Assembly (NCBI GenBank): GCA_904419745.1
Contig: CAJFSS010000015.1
Coordinates: forward strand, 1 to 64,000
Length of the DNA: 64,000 nucleotides
Source of the DNA: Candidatus Pseudoruminococcus merdavium
Lineage (GTDB): Bacteria; Bacillota; Clostridia; Oscillospirales; Ruminococcaceae
Reading direction: 5' to 3'
Shown: positions 52,678 to 61,497 of the stretch, in pieces
Position numbering within the stretch: position 1 is the stretch's first letter
How the letters are laid out: every line of letters begins with the position of its first letter
Position numbers and translations under genes: made by a program
Notes under the pieces: generated by a model
Databases searched by the model: none
The model's input: the letters and a program-made list of their open reading frames with translations, nothing else
Told to the model about the DNA's origin: nothing

Positions 52678-54771
52678 ATGGCATTTGACCTGGAAAAGCA
52701 GTTTGGATGTAGAGTGTTTTCCGACTATATCATGAGACAAAAACTTCCCAAAAGCACCTATGAGAGTTTGCGGAAAACGATCCGGGAAGGTTTGCCTTTG
52801 GCAAGCGATGTGGCGGAAGTTGTTGCTGGCGCTATGAAAGATTGGGCGGTTTCCATTGGGGCGACGCATTTTACCCATTGGTTTCAACCGATGACGAATA
52901 TCACTGCAGGGAAGCATGATGCATTCCTGATCCCAACTTCCGATGGGCGTGTGATCAATGAATTTTCCGGGAAAATGCTCACGCAGGGAGAACCGGATGC
53001 TTCCTCTTTCCCAAATGGGGGCCTACGTTCTACTTTTGAGGCAAGAGGATATACTTCCTGGGATCCCAATTCTCCGGCATTTGTCAAAGATTCCACCTTA
53101 TACATCCCCACTGCCTTTTGTTCCTATAATGGCGAAGCGCTGGATAAGAAAACCCCTCTTTTACGCTCTATGGAAGCGGTATCTACACAGGCTATGCGGA
53201 TTTTACACCTGTTTGGCAATGCCACCTCTCGTCGTGTAATCCCGACCGTCGGGGCTGAACAGGAGTATTTCCTGGTTGACCGGGATCTCTATGAGCAGCG
53301 CCTGGATTTAAAAATCTGTGGGCGCACCCTGTTTGGGGCGAAACCGGTAAAGGGGCAGGAACTGGACGATCACTACTGTGGTAGGATCAAAATTCGGGTG
53401 TCCGACTATATGCGCCAGCTGGATGAGGAATTGTGGGCGCTTGGCGTTACTGCTAAAACCGAACACAATGAGGCGGCCCCTGCGCAGTTTGAACTGGCGC
53501 CGCTGTTTTCCAGCGCCAACGTAGCTTGCGATCACAACCAGCTGATTATGTCCACCATGCGTATTATTGCCAAAAAAAATTCCCTGGCCTGTCTGCTCCA
53601 CGAAAAGCCGTTTGAAGGGATTAATGGTAGCGGAAAACATAACAACTGGTCTTTATCCACGGATGATGGGTTCAATCTTCTTGATCCGGGAAAGACACCC
53701 TATGAAAATGTCCAGTTTTTGTTGTTTTTGTGTGCAGTTATTACAGCAGTTGATCGCCATCCGGATCTGTTGAGAATGTCCGCTGCATCTACTGGGAATG
53801 ATCACCGCTTGGGCGGTTATGAGGCTCCGCCAGCCATTATTTCCATTTTTCTTGGGGAACAGCTCACTTCCATATTGGAGCAGAGCGGACGTGAAGATGG
53901 AAACAATCGGTCAGAAGATGCATTTGACGTCCTTTCTACTGGGGTAAAGACATTGCCGCAACTCCCAAAGGATTCCTCTGATCGGAACCGCACTTCTCCG
54001 TTTGCCTTTACCGGCAATAAATTTGAATTCCGCATGGTCGGTTCTACCTGTTCGATTGCGGACGCCAACTTTGTGCTCAATACCATAGTTGCGGAAGCCC
54101 TAGATGAATTTGCAGACCGTTTGGAACATGCGGAGAATTTTGATGCGGAGCTACGGGATATTTTCCACGATACCATGCGTGATCATGGAAGGATTATCTT
54201 TAATGGAAATAACTATTCGGAGGAATGGGTAGAGGAAGCAAAGAGACGTGGACTCCCCATGCTCAATTCTTCATTGGAATCTTATGCGTCCTATCTAAAA
54301 CCCGAAAATATTAAACTGTTTGAAAAATACCACGTCTTTTCCAAAGAGGAGTGCCATTCCCGGTTTGAAGTTTTGGTTGAGAATTATGTAAAGGTTGTCC
54401 TGATTGAAGCTTCTGTGATGCTGGATATGGCTGATAAGCAGATTCTTCCTGCATGCATCCGCTATGCAGGGGAGTTGGCACATTCTCTGAATGAAGTGAA
54501 GCAAGCTGGCTTTTTCCTTGCCTCAGTGGAAGATACTCTTGGCAAGATGACAGAGCTTATTGATCATATTGCGGATTCTATCCGTAACCTGCGTGATATC
54601 CATGCACATTTGTCAGTTATGCCGATTTCCTTTGACACTGCACAGGAATGTAAAACTTCGCTGGAAGATGCCATGCGTATGCTCAGAGGATACTGTGATA
54701 CAGCGGAGGGGATTGTACCGAAGGCAGAATGGCCAATGCCGGATTACACGGAGCTTCTCCACAAGATGTAG
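52678..54771 (+). CDS. glnN: Glutamine synthetase type III
   Basis: 697 residues, the large GSIII class (types I and II are 350-470). The conserved blocks are visible: GATHFTHWFQPMTNITAGKHDAF, GAEQEYFLVDRDLY (metal Glu), EHNEAAPAQFELAPLF, LLHEKPFEGINGSGKHNNWS, RMSAASTGNDHRLGGYEAPPAI and EFRMVGSTCSIADAN. It makes glutamine from glutamate and ammonia with ATP. ATG 52678 follows GGAGGAG. Type III is common in anaerobes and cyanobacteria. Single-gene unit. Confidence 0.97.
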   Translation: MAFDLEKQFGCRVFSDYIMRQKLPKSTYESLRKTIREGLPLASDVAEVVAGAMKDWAVSIGATHFTHWFQPMTNITAGKHDAFLIPTSDGRVINEFSGKMLTQGEPDASSFPNGGLRSTFEARGYTSWDPNSPAFVKDSTLYIPTAFCSYNGEALDKKTPLLRSMEAVSTQAMRILHLFGNATSRRVIPTVGAEQEYFLVDRDLYEQRLDLKICGRTLFGAKPVKGQELDDHYCGRIKIRVSDYMRQLDEELWALGVTAKTEHNEAAPAQFELAPLFSSANVACDHNQLIMSTMRIIAKKNSLACLLHEKPFEGINGSGKHNNWSLSTDDGFNLLDPGKTPYENVQFLLFLCAVITAVDRHPDLLRMSAASTGNDHRLGGYEAPPAIISIFLGEQLTSILEQSGREDGNNRSEDAFDVLSTGVKTLPQLPKDSSDRNRTSPFAFTGNKFEFRMVGSTCSIADANFVLNTIVAEALDEFADRLEHAENFDAELRDIFHDTMRDHGRIIFNGNNYSEEWVEEAKRRGLPMLNSSLESYASYLKPENIKLFEKYHVFSKEECHSRFEVLVENYVKVVLIEASVMLDMADKQILPACIRYAGELAHSLNEVKQAGFFLASVEDTLGKMTELIDHIADSIRNLRDIHAHLSVMPISFDTAQECKTSLEDAMRMLRGYCDTAEGIVPKAEWPMPDYTELLHKM

Positions 54772-54789
54772 TATATTATGTAAATTTGC

Positions 54790-54833
54790 AAAGCACCGCT
54801 TTTCTGGAAAAAAATGGAGCGGTGCTTTATTTT
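54790..54833 (+). terminator. Terminator of glnN
   Basis: 11-bp stem AAAGCACCGCT / AGCGGTGCTTT with a 17-nt loop and a T run. Confidence 0.85.
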
Positions 54834-54870
54834 TTCAGTTTTTTTGGGGGTTGTTTGTGCGTTTTTACAA

Positions 54871-54899
54871 TTGACAGCCCGTGGATTCCTGTCTATAAT
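54871..54899 (+). promoter_or_regulatory. Consensus sigma-A promoter for nrdDG
   Basis: Exact TTGACA (54871-54876), 17-bp spacer, exact TATAAT (54894-54899). It lies about 275 nt upstream of nrdD, leaving a long leader. Confidence 0.88.
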
Positions 54900-55065
54900 G
54901 AATACGTACTCTTTTAAAGAAACAAAAATCAAGCAAGAAAATTGATTTTGTTACTGGTTTTTTCCCTAATGCGGATATTTCTCGCCATAAAGACATTTTT
55001 AGGTAAAATGGGGTGAAAACACAAGATGTTGTGGTTGTTATCCCTTTTCTTTTTTTGAGTTTTTT

Positions 55066-55090
55066 ATTTTATACAAATTTTGTATAAAAT
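55066..55090 (+). promoter_or_regulatory. 25-nt inverted repeat in the nrdD leader
   Basis: Arms ATTTTATACA (55066-55075) and TGTATAAAAT (55081-55090) around AATTT, perfect. It lies in the leader with two more possible hairpins: CAAAAATCAA / TTGATTTTG (about 54923-54951) and GGGTT / AACCC (about 55123-55139). It does not match the NrdR box I know. It could be a DNA operator or an RNA hairpin. Confidence 0.55.
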
Positions 55091-55173
55091 TGAGAAAAAG
55101 CACTAAATATGGATTTCAAATAGGGTTTTTTTATAACCCAATGACAAGATAGAGTGCAAGGAGGATTCTGGAT

Positions 55174-57513
55174 ATGATTCAGACAATTGTCAAGCGTGAC
55201 GGAAGGGAAGTCCCCTTTGAGCTTGAAAAAATTACCAATGCAATTTTTAGCGCTGCACAGGTCCTGGGTGGGCAGGATTATGAAACTGCAAAGGATCTGG
55301 CGGGAAGAGTCGTCAATTATCTGGAAACCGAACTGCATGAGGAACGCCCGAATGTGGAGACAATCCAGGATGCAGTGGAGAAAGTTTTGGTGGAATCCGG
55401 ACATGCCAGGACAGCGAAGGAATATATTCTCTACCGGGCAGAACGTACCAGAGTCCGTGAAATGAACACCCGCCTGATGAAGGTCTATGAGGATTTGACC
55501 TTTAAGGATGCTGCAGAAAATGATATCAAGCGGGAAAACGCCAATATTGATGGCGATACCGCAATGGGTACCATGCTCAAATACGGCTCGGAAGGTGCAA
55601 AACAGTTTTATGAGATGTTTGTACTCAAACCGGAGCATTCCAAAGCCCATATTGCAGGGGATATTCACATTCACGATCTGGACTTCCTGACTTTAACCAC
55701 CACCTGTTGCCAGATTGATATTGAAAAACTCTTTCAAGGCGGTTTTTCCACCGGTCATGGGTTCCTACGTGAACCAAATGATATCCAGAGTTACTCCGCA
55801 CTGGCATGTATCGCTATCCAGTCCAACCAGAATGACCAGCATGGAGGACAGAGTATTCCCAATTTTGACTATGGGATGGCGCATGGCGTCTGCAAAACCT
55901 ATGCGAAGCTGTACCGCCAGAATCTGATAAAAGCCCTCTCTCTGCTCGATGAACCGATCAGCGAAGAAATGGTAAAGGAACTGCATGAGCGTCTCTGGAA
56001 AGAGGAGGGCTTGCGCCCGGTACTTGCGGATGACAATGGCTTCCGTGAGAGAGAACTGGAGGAACTCAGGGAATTTGCCAGTGAACAGGATTTGAAGAAG
56101 GCTTCTGATTTTGCATACCGCTGCGCACAAAAGGAAACAGACCGTGCGACTTACCAGGCAATGGAGGCGTTGGTGCATAATCTCAACACCATGCATTCCC
56201 GTGCTGGCGCACAAATTCCGTTTTCCTCCATTAACTATGGCATGGATACCTCTCCAGAGGGTAGAATGGTCATAAAAAATGTCCTGCTCGCAACAGAAGC
56301 GGGGCTTGGAAATGGGGAAACCCCGATTTTCCCAATTCACATTTTCAAGGTGAAAGAGGGGATAAACTATAACCCAGGCGAACCAAACTATGATCTGTTT
56401 AAACTCGCCTGCCGTGTCTCTGCAAAACGCCTGTTCCCCAATTTTTCCTTTTTGGACGCCCCGTTTAACGCCCAGTATTATAAAGAGGGGCACCCGGAAA
56501 CGGAGATTGCCTATATGGGCTGCCGTACCCGTGTGATGCAAAATGCCTATGACCCGACTCGCGAGATTACCAACGGCCGCGGAAACCTGAGCTTTACCTC
56601 TCTGAACTTGCCGCGCCTTGCCATCAAAGCCAATGGGGATGTGGATCTGTTCTTTGAGATGATGGATGACAAGATCGATCTGATCATCGATCAGCTCCTG
56701 GATCGCTTTAAAATCCAGGCGGCGAAAAAGGTACGCAATTACCCGTTTTTGATGGGACAGGGGATTTGGCTGGATTCCGATAAGCTCGGCCCGGACGACG
56801 AAGTCGGGGAAGTGCTAAAGCATGGCACATTAACTCTTGGATTTATCGGCCTTGCGGAAACGCTGAAGGCTCTTATTGGCAAACATCATGGAGAAAGCCA
56901 GGAAGCCCAGAACCTGGGATTGGAAATTGTTGGGCATATGCGTCGAAGAATGGATGAGGCAACTAAAAAGTACGGCCTCAATTTTTCCTTGATTGCCACT
57001 CCGGCTGAGGGACTTTCCGGACGTTTTGTCAAAATTGATGCAAAACGTTTTGGTATTATTGAAGGGGTTACGGATCGGGAATACTATACAAATTCCTTCC
57101 ATATCCCAGTATATTTTCCGATTTCCGCTTTTGATAAAATTCGTTTGGAGGCGCCCTATCACAACCTGACAAACGGCGGGCATATCTCCTATGTAGAGCT
57201 GGATGGAGATCCTCTGAAAAATCTGGACGCCTTTGAGCAGGTTGTCCGGTATATGAAAGAAAGCGGCATTGGCTATGGTTCCATTAACCATCCAGTCGAC
57301 CGCGATCCAATGTGCGGCTATACTGGAATTATTGACAATGTCTGTCCAAAATGTGGCCGCAAGGAGCATGACGGGGATTGTGGCTTTGAGCGCATCCGCC
57401 GGATCACTGGCTATTTAGTGGGCACCATGGACCACTGGAACAATGCAAAACGCGCGGAAGAACACGACCGTGTCAAACATTTTGTTGGCCAGGATGCCAT
57501 GGAGCAGATGTAA
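55174..57513 (+). CDS. nrdD: Anaerobic ribonucleoside-triphosphate reductase
   Basis: 779 residues. The ATP-cone (IVKRDGREVPFELEKITNAIFSA) occupies the first 95 residues. The barrel has GDTAMGTMLKYG, HIHDLDF and GRGNLSFTSLNLPRLA. The C-terminus has zinc cysteines (CPKC at 724-727, with Cys 714 and 736 nearby) and the glycyl radical loop RRITGYLVG with Gly 746. It makes dNTPs from NTPs without oxygen. AAGGAGG upstream of ATG 55174. nrdG follows after 1 nt. Confidence 0.98.
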   Translation: MIQTIVKRDGREVPFELEKITNAIFSAAQVLGGQDYETAKDLAGRVVNYLETELHEERPNVETIQDAVEKVLVESGHARTAKEYILYRAERTRVREMNTRLMKVYEDLTFKDAAENDIKRENANIDGDTAMGTMLKYGSEGAKQFYEMFVLKPEHSKAHIAGDIHIHDLDFLTLTTTCCQIDIEKLFQGGFSTGHGFLREPNDIQSYSALACIAIQSNQNDQHGGQSIPNFDYGMAHGVCKTYAKLYRQNLIKALSLLDEPISEEMVKELHERLWKEEGLRPVLADDNGFRERELEELREFASEQDLKKASDFAYRCAQKETDRATYQAMEALVHNLNTMHSRAGAQIPFSSINYGMDTSPEGRMVIKNVLLATEAGLGNGETPIFPIHIFKVKEGINYNPGEPNYDLFKLACRVSAKRLFPNFSFLDAPFNAQYYKEGHPETEIAYMGCRTRVMQNAYDPTREITNGRGNLSFTSLNLPRLAIKANGDVDLFFEMMDDKIDLIIDQLLDRFKIQAAKKVRNYPFLMGQGIWLDSDKLGPDDEVGEVLKHGTLTLGFIGLAETLKALIGKHHGESQEAQNLGLEIVGHMRRRMDEATKKYGLNFSLIATPAEGLSGRFVKIDAKRFGIIEGVTDREYYTNSFHIPVYFPISAFDKIRLEAPYHNLTNGGHISYVELDGDPLKNLDAFEQVVRYMKESGIGYGSINHPVDRDPMCGYTGIIDNVCPKCGRKEHDGDCGFERIRRITGYLVGTMDHWNNAKRAEEHDRVKHFVGQDAMEQM

Positions 57514-57514
57514 G

Positions 57515-58033
57515 ATGGAACAGGAAATCCGTGTTGCAGGGGTTATCCGCGAGTCCATTGTAGATGGGCCTGGGATCCGGTTTGTCGTCTTCTGTCAGGG
57601 GTGTCCTCATCACTGTGAGGGCTGCCATAACCCAGCGACCCATCCGTTTGAAGGCGGGATAATGACCCCTGTTTCCAAATTGGTGCAGCAAATCCGGAAA
57701 AATCCACTTGTAAAGGGGGTTACATTTTCGGGAGGGGAGCCATTTTGTCAGTGCGCGGGATTTGCGTCCTTAGCGGAGCAGCTGAAGGATTTTGGTTACC
57801 ATATTACGGTGTTTACCGGCTATACCTATGAAGAACTGCTTGCTCGGGAGGATAGCGATACCAACCGTTTGCTTTCCCTGACAGATCTGCTGATTGACGG
57901 CAGATTTGAACTGGATCAAAAGGATCTGCGCCTGCAATACCGTGGAAGTACCAACCAGCGTCTCATTGATATGGACAAGACTCGCAGTTCCGGTTCCGTT
58001 GTTCTTTGGAAAGATGAAAACTATCAGTATTAA
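57515..58033 (+). CDS. nrdG: Anaerobic ribonucleotide reductase activase
   Basis: 172 residues, a small radical-SAM enzyme. The cluster motif is CPHHCEGCHNP (CX3CX2C); GPGIRFVVFCQGC, TFSGGEPFCQC and LLIDGRFEL fit the activase family. It forms the glycyl radical on NrdD using S-adenosylmethionine. ATG 57515 is within reach of the ribosome leaving nrdD. The frame is open further upstream inside nrdD. Confidence 0.97.
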   Translation: MEQEIRVAGVIRESIVDGPGIRFVVFCQGCPHHCEGCHNPATHPFEGGIMTPVSKLVQQIRKNPLVKGVTFSGGEPFCQCAGFASLAEQLKDFGYHITVFTGYTYEELLAREDSDTNRLLSLTDLLIDGRFELDQKDLRLQYRGSTNQRLIDMDKTRSSGSVVLWKDENYQY

Positions 58034-58072
58034 TATAAAAAATATTACAAAAAGTAGCGAAATTTGTCGAAT

Positions 58073-58107
58073 CCCCCTTGTTTTCAGCAAAATTGAAAAC
58101 AAGGGGG
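58073..58107 (+). terminator. Hairpin after nrdG, probable terminator
   Basis: Perfect 14-bp stem CCCCCTTGTTTTCA / TGAAAACAAGGGGG with a 7-nt loop. The T tract is interrupted (TTCAATT), so it may be leaky. Confidence 0.7.
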
Positions 58108-58361
58108 TTCAATTATGTAATCTTTAATTTTAACGACTTCACAAAGCTTTTCTGAATTGCAGGCGATTTTATTGGAAAAATGTCCTGTAAAATATGACAA
58201 CCGCATACAAGAAAAGGGTAGAATAAACTCGAATATTAGTATATTAGAAATGATTATATACAATTAGTATTTTTAAGAGTTGCCCTCATAATAATTCAGG
58301 TCTTACCAGTCGAAAAGATGGATTCTCTGGTGAAATCGTGCAAAAAGAAGATAAAAACTTT
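58108..58361. other. AT-rich gap upstream of the MATE gene
   Basis: No gene is recognisable in this stretch. The octamer ATTAGTAT occurs at 58235-58242 and 58263-58270, 28 nt apart. Confidence 0.5.
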
Positions 58362-58416
58362 GGAGAGATAAATTGCCTATCTCTCCTTGCCATAACTTCC
58401 GTCAGAATGATACAAT
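58362..58416 (+). promoter_or_regulatory. Promoter of the MATE gene with adjoining palindrome
   Basis: TTGCCA (58387-58392), 18-bp spacer, TACAAT (58411-58416). Directly before the -35 is a perfect inverted repeat GGAGAGATA / TATCTCTCC (58362-58370 and 58378-58386, 7-nt loop), a likely operator position. Confidence 0.6.
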
Positions 58417-58451
58417 AGATGGGTATCGAAGAAAGAAAGGGGTAATAGGCA

Positions 58452-59846
58452 TTGTCTGAGAAACGAAAAGAAGTGGTCAGTATGACGGATATGACTTACG
58501 GAAATCCGTATAAGCTTATTTTCTTGTTTTCTGTTCCACTGCTGATAGGAAATATTTTTCAGCAACTGTACAACATGGTCGACAGTATTGTCGTTGGCAA
58601 TTTTGTGGGAGAAAAGGCGCTTGCCGCGGTGGGAACTGGCTTTCCCATTATTTTTTTGATGAGTTCCCTGTTTATTGGGATTAGTACGGGGGCCACTGTC
58701 ATGGTCTCCCAGTTTTACGGGGCGCGGGACATCAAGCGTGTAAACGACACAGTCAATACTATTTATACGGCGATGATAATCGGCGTCATCCCACTGAGTC
58801 TACTTGGGGTGTTTCTCAGCGAACCGTTGCTCCGCCTGATCCAGGTGCCGGACGACGGAACACTGGAGATGGCGAAAATTTATATGATTGTCATTTTTAT
58901 TGGAATCGTTGGAAACCTGGGCTTTAATATTAACTCCGGTATATTACAGGGATTGGGGGACAGCCGAACTTCTCTGATTTTTCTGTTGATTGCAGCAATC
59001 ATCAACACGGTTTTGGACCTCGTTTTTGTCCTTGTTTTCCACTGGGATGTTATGGGGGTTGCCCTGGCAACGATTATTGCACAGATTTTTTCCTGGGTTT
59101 TTGGTATTTGGTTCATTAATCGCAGGTACAGTGAAATCCATATCCGGTTATTTGGATTCCATTTTGATAAGGCGCTCTTTAAACAGGCTATGAAACTCGG
59201 TATCCCTTCCGGGATTCAGCAGGCATTATTTTCTGTTGGTTCGCTGGTAATGCAAAGCCTGGTCAACAGCTTTGGTTCGGCATTCATGGCTGGATTTAAT
59301 GGGGCCAATAAAATTGATACCTTTGCGTTTATGCCGATTCAGAGTTTTACCAACGCAGTGACAACCTATACCGGGCAGAATATTGGCGCGGGAAACCATG
59401 AGCGTGTGCGTAAGGGTCTCCGTGCAGGAATGGCCCTCTCCGTGGGAACCAGTATTTTAATGTGCATTTTGGTCTATCCGCTGAGTGCTTTTATGATGCG
59501 GATGTTTAGCCAAAACCAAGAGGTTATAGACGCTGGCGTCGCTTATCTGCATGAATTGATGCCGTTTTATGCATTGCTTGCTATCAGCTTCTGTTTTAAC
59601 AGCGTCATGCGCGGAGCAGGGGAAATGATCGTTCCGATGATTTCTTCTCTGTTTGCCTTGTGGCTGGTGCGTGTGCCGTCGGCATACCTGCTTGCCCATT
59701 TCTTTGGCGGTGAAATGATCTATTATTCCTATGCCATTGGCTGGGTAGTCGGTATTCTAATTTCCGGACTGTATTATGCAACTGGGCGCTGGAAAAACAA
59801 GAGTATTGTTAAGAAGATGCAGCAACAGGCTTCTTCATCAGATTAA
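58452..59846 (+). CDS. MATE-family multidrug/sodium efflux transporter
   Basis: 464 residues with twelve hydrophobic segments in two similar halves: IFLFSVPLLIGNIFQQLYNMVDSIVVGNFVGEKALAAVG, then the second-half LGIPSGIQQALFSVGSLVMQSLVNSFGS and FAMPIQS-like FAFMPIQSFTNAVTTYTGQNIGAG. These proteins export drugs or metabolites with Na+ or H+ entry. Start: TTG 58452 with AAAGGGG about 10 nt upstream, or ATG 58482. It has its own promoter and terminator. Confidence 0.92.
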   Translation: MSEKRKEVVSMTDMTYGNPYKLIFLFSVPLLIGNIFQQLYNMVDSIVVGNFVGEKALAAVGTGFPIIFLMSSLFIGISTGATVMVSQFYGARDIKRVNDTVNTIYTAMIIGVIPLSLLGVFLSEPLLRLIQVPDDGTLEMAKIYMIVIFIGIVGNLGFNINSGILQGLGDSRTSLIFLLIAAIINTVLDLVFVLVFHWDVMGVALATIIAQIFSWVFGIWFINRRYSEIHIRLFGFHFDKALFKQAMKLGIPSGIQQALFSVGSLVMQSLVNSFGSAFMAGFNGANKIDTFAFMPIQSFTNAVTTYTGQNIGAGNHERVRKGLRAGMALSVGTSILMCILVYPLSAFMMRMFSQNQEVIDAGVAYLHELMPFYALLAISFCFNSVMRGAGEMIVPMISSLFALWLVRVPSAYLLAHFFGGEMIYYSYAIGWVVGILISGLYYATGRWKNKSIVKKMQQQASSSD

Positions 59847-59861
59847 AGGGAAACTTCTACC

Positions 59862-59890
59862 GCAGGGGCCGTTTAGGCCTCTGCTTTTTT
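59862..59890 (+). terminator. Terminator of the MATE gene
   Basis: 9-bp stem GCAGGGGCC / GGCCTCTGC (one G-T pair), loop GTTTA, then six T. Confidence 0.92.
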
Positions 59891-60003
59891 GTGCTGGGGA
59901 AAGGTTTATTTTTGGTGGATTGGGATGGCATTTTTGGCTGGAAAGCGGGAATATCCTTAGGTTTGAAGTGCCAGACTTCCTTTGGGAAAAGCCGGGCCCC
60001 GCC

Positions 60004-60032
60004 TTGCTATTTTTAAGGGAAAAACGTATAAT
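60004..60032 (+). promoter_or_regulatory. Promoter for murD
   Basis: TTGCTA (60004-60009), 17-bp spacer, TATAAT (60027-60032), 45 nt before the start codon. Confidence 0.75.
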
Positions 60033-60076
60033 GATTTGCAGAAACGAAAATATCCGGATGGGAGGATTTTTGATTG

Positions 60077-61474
60077 ATGGACAGCAGAGTGGAAGCTTTT
60101 TTTCAATCTTTGCCGGGAAAACGCGTTGCTTTTTTGGGAATTGGTGTAACAAATACCGGGATCATCAAGCTGTTTGCCAAAAAGGGGGCGCAGGTGACAG
60201 CCTGCGATAAGCGCTCCCGCGACCAACTTGGGAAAACTGCGGAGGAACTCTCCTCCTTGGGGGTATCCCTGAAGCTGGGCCCGGATTACCTGAAAGGGAT
60301 TAAAGCGGATATGATTTTCCGTACCCCGGGTATGAAGTTTTTCCTCCCGGAGCTGGAAGAATACCGCAGACAGGGCGTCGCTGTTACCAGCGAAATGGAG
60401 GTCTTTTTTGAACTGTGCCCCTGCCGTAAAATTGCAGTGACCGGAAGCGATGGCAAGACCACGACCACGACCATCCTCTCTGAGTTTTTGAAAGCGGAGG
60501 GCAATACGGTCCATCTGGGGGGCAATATCGGGAAGGCTTTGCTGCCGGAAATTGAATCCATGAACCCGCAGGATTTTGCTGTGGTGGAACTCTCCTCCTT
60601 CCAGCTTATCTCCATGCGCCAGAGCCCGGATATTGCCGTAGTTACCAATGTGGCGCCCAACCATCTGGATATGCACAAGGATATGCAGGAGTATATTGAC
60701 GCAAAGCGCAATATTTTGCTGCATCAGAATGCTTTTTCTAAGACGGTGCTCAACGCGGATAACGAGATCACCCGCTCTTTTGCACAGGATGTCCGTGGCC
60801 AGGCAGTTTGGTTTTCCTACAATCATTCGGTGGAAGAAGGGAGTTTCCTTGATAAGGAAGGTTATCTGTGTATGGCGCATCATGGAAAGGTAATCAGGGT
60901 AGTGCATAAAGCGGAGATCCGGATTCCGGGCGAGCACAATGTGGAAAATTATCTGACTGCAATTGCCGCGGCTTGGGGGCTTGTATCCCCGCAGACAATG
61001 GCGGATGTGGCGCGGCAATTCGGCGGTGTGGAACATCGCATTGAATTTGTGCGTGAAATTGGGGGAGCAAAATGGTATAACGACTCCATCGCCTCCAGCC
61101 CGACGAGGACGATTGCTGGGCTAAAATCCTTTCCCCGGAAAGTAATCTTGATTGCCGGCGGCTATGATAAGAAGATCCCCTATGAGCCGCTGGCTCCCCA
61201 TATTAACCAGCATGTCCGCATTCTGATTTTGATGGGGAAAACCGGGCCGAAGATTGAACAGGCGGTCAAAGCCGATCCCGGCTTTGTGGAGGGAAGCCTG
61301 GAAATCCGCCATGCCTCCTCCATGGAGGAGGCGGTGAAGATCGCCTACGATCTCTCTGGGGAGGGGGACATCGTCACGCTTTCCCCGGCAAGCGCAAGTT
61401 TTGATCTGTACCCGAATTTTGAAGTCCGCGGGCGGCATTTTAAACAACTTGTCCGGGAACTTCCGGAAAAATAG
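60077..61474 (+). CDS. murD: UDP-N-acetylmuramoylalanine--D-glutamate ligase
   Basis: 465 residues of the Mur ligase fold: N-terminal domain VAFLGIGVTNTGIIKLFAKKGAQVTACD, P-loop VTGSDGKTTTTTIL, ELSSFQLISM, TNVAPNHLDMH, NDSIASSPTRTIAGL and LSPASASFDLYPNFEVRGRHF. It adds D-Glu to the peptidoglycan precursor. GGAGG precedes by 8-11 nt; TTG 60074 is an alternative start one codon earlier. It stands apart from other mur/fts genes. Confidence 0.97.
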   Translation: MDSRVEAFFQSLPGKRVAFLGIGVTNTGIIKLFAKKGAQVTACDKRSRDQLGKTAEELSSLGVSLKLGPDYLKGIKADMIFRTPGMKFFLPELEEYRRQGVAVTSEMEVFFELCPCRKIAVTGSDGKTTTTTILSEFLKAEGNTVHLGGNIGKALLPEIESMNPQDFAVVELSSFQLISMRQSPDIAVVTNVAPNHLDMHKDMQEYIDAKRNILLHQNAFSKTVLNADNEITRSFAQDVRGQAVWFSYNHSVEEGSFLDKEGYLCMAHHGKVIRVVHKAEIRIPGEHNVENYLTAIAAAWGLVSPQTMADVARQFGGVEHRIEFVREIGGAKWYNDSIASSPTRTIAGLKSFPRKVILIAGGYDKKIPYEPLAPHINQHVRILILMGKTGPKIEQAVKADPGFVEGSLEIRHASSMEEAVKIAYDLSGEGDIVTLSPASASFDLYPNFEVRGRHFKQLVRELPEK

Positions 61475-61497
61475 AGGAATGAGAGAGGTGCATTGCA

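Noticed and set aside
55066..55090. NrdR-box assignment for the nrdD leader repeat
   Set aside because: NrdR boxes have the ACAC-AT-rich-GTGT pattern, usually as two copies; this repeat lacks it.
58073..58107. Insertion-sequence end
   Set aside because: The long perfect inverted repeat is a hairpin after nrdG with a following AT-rich stretch; no transposase or second copy is present.
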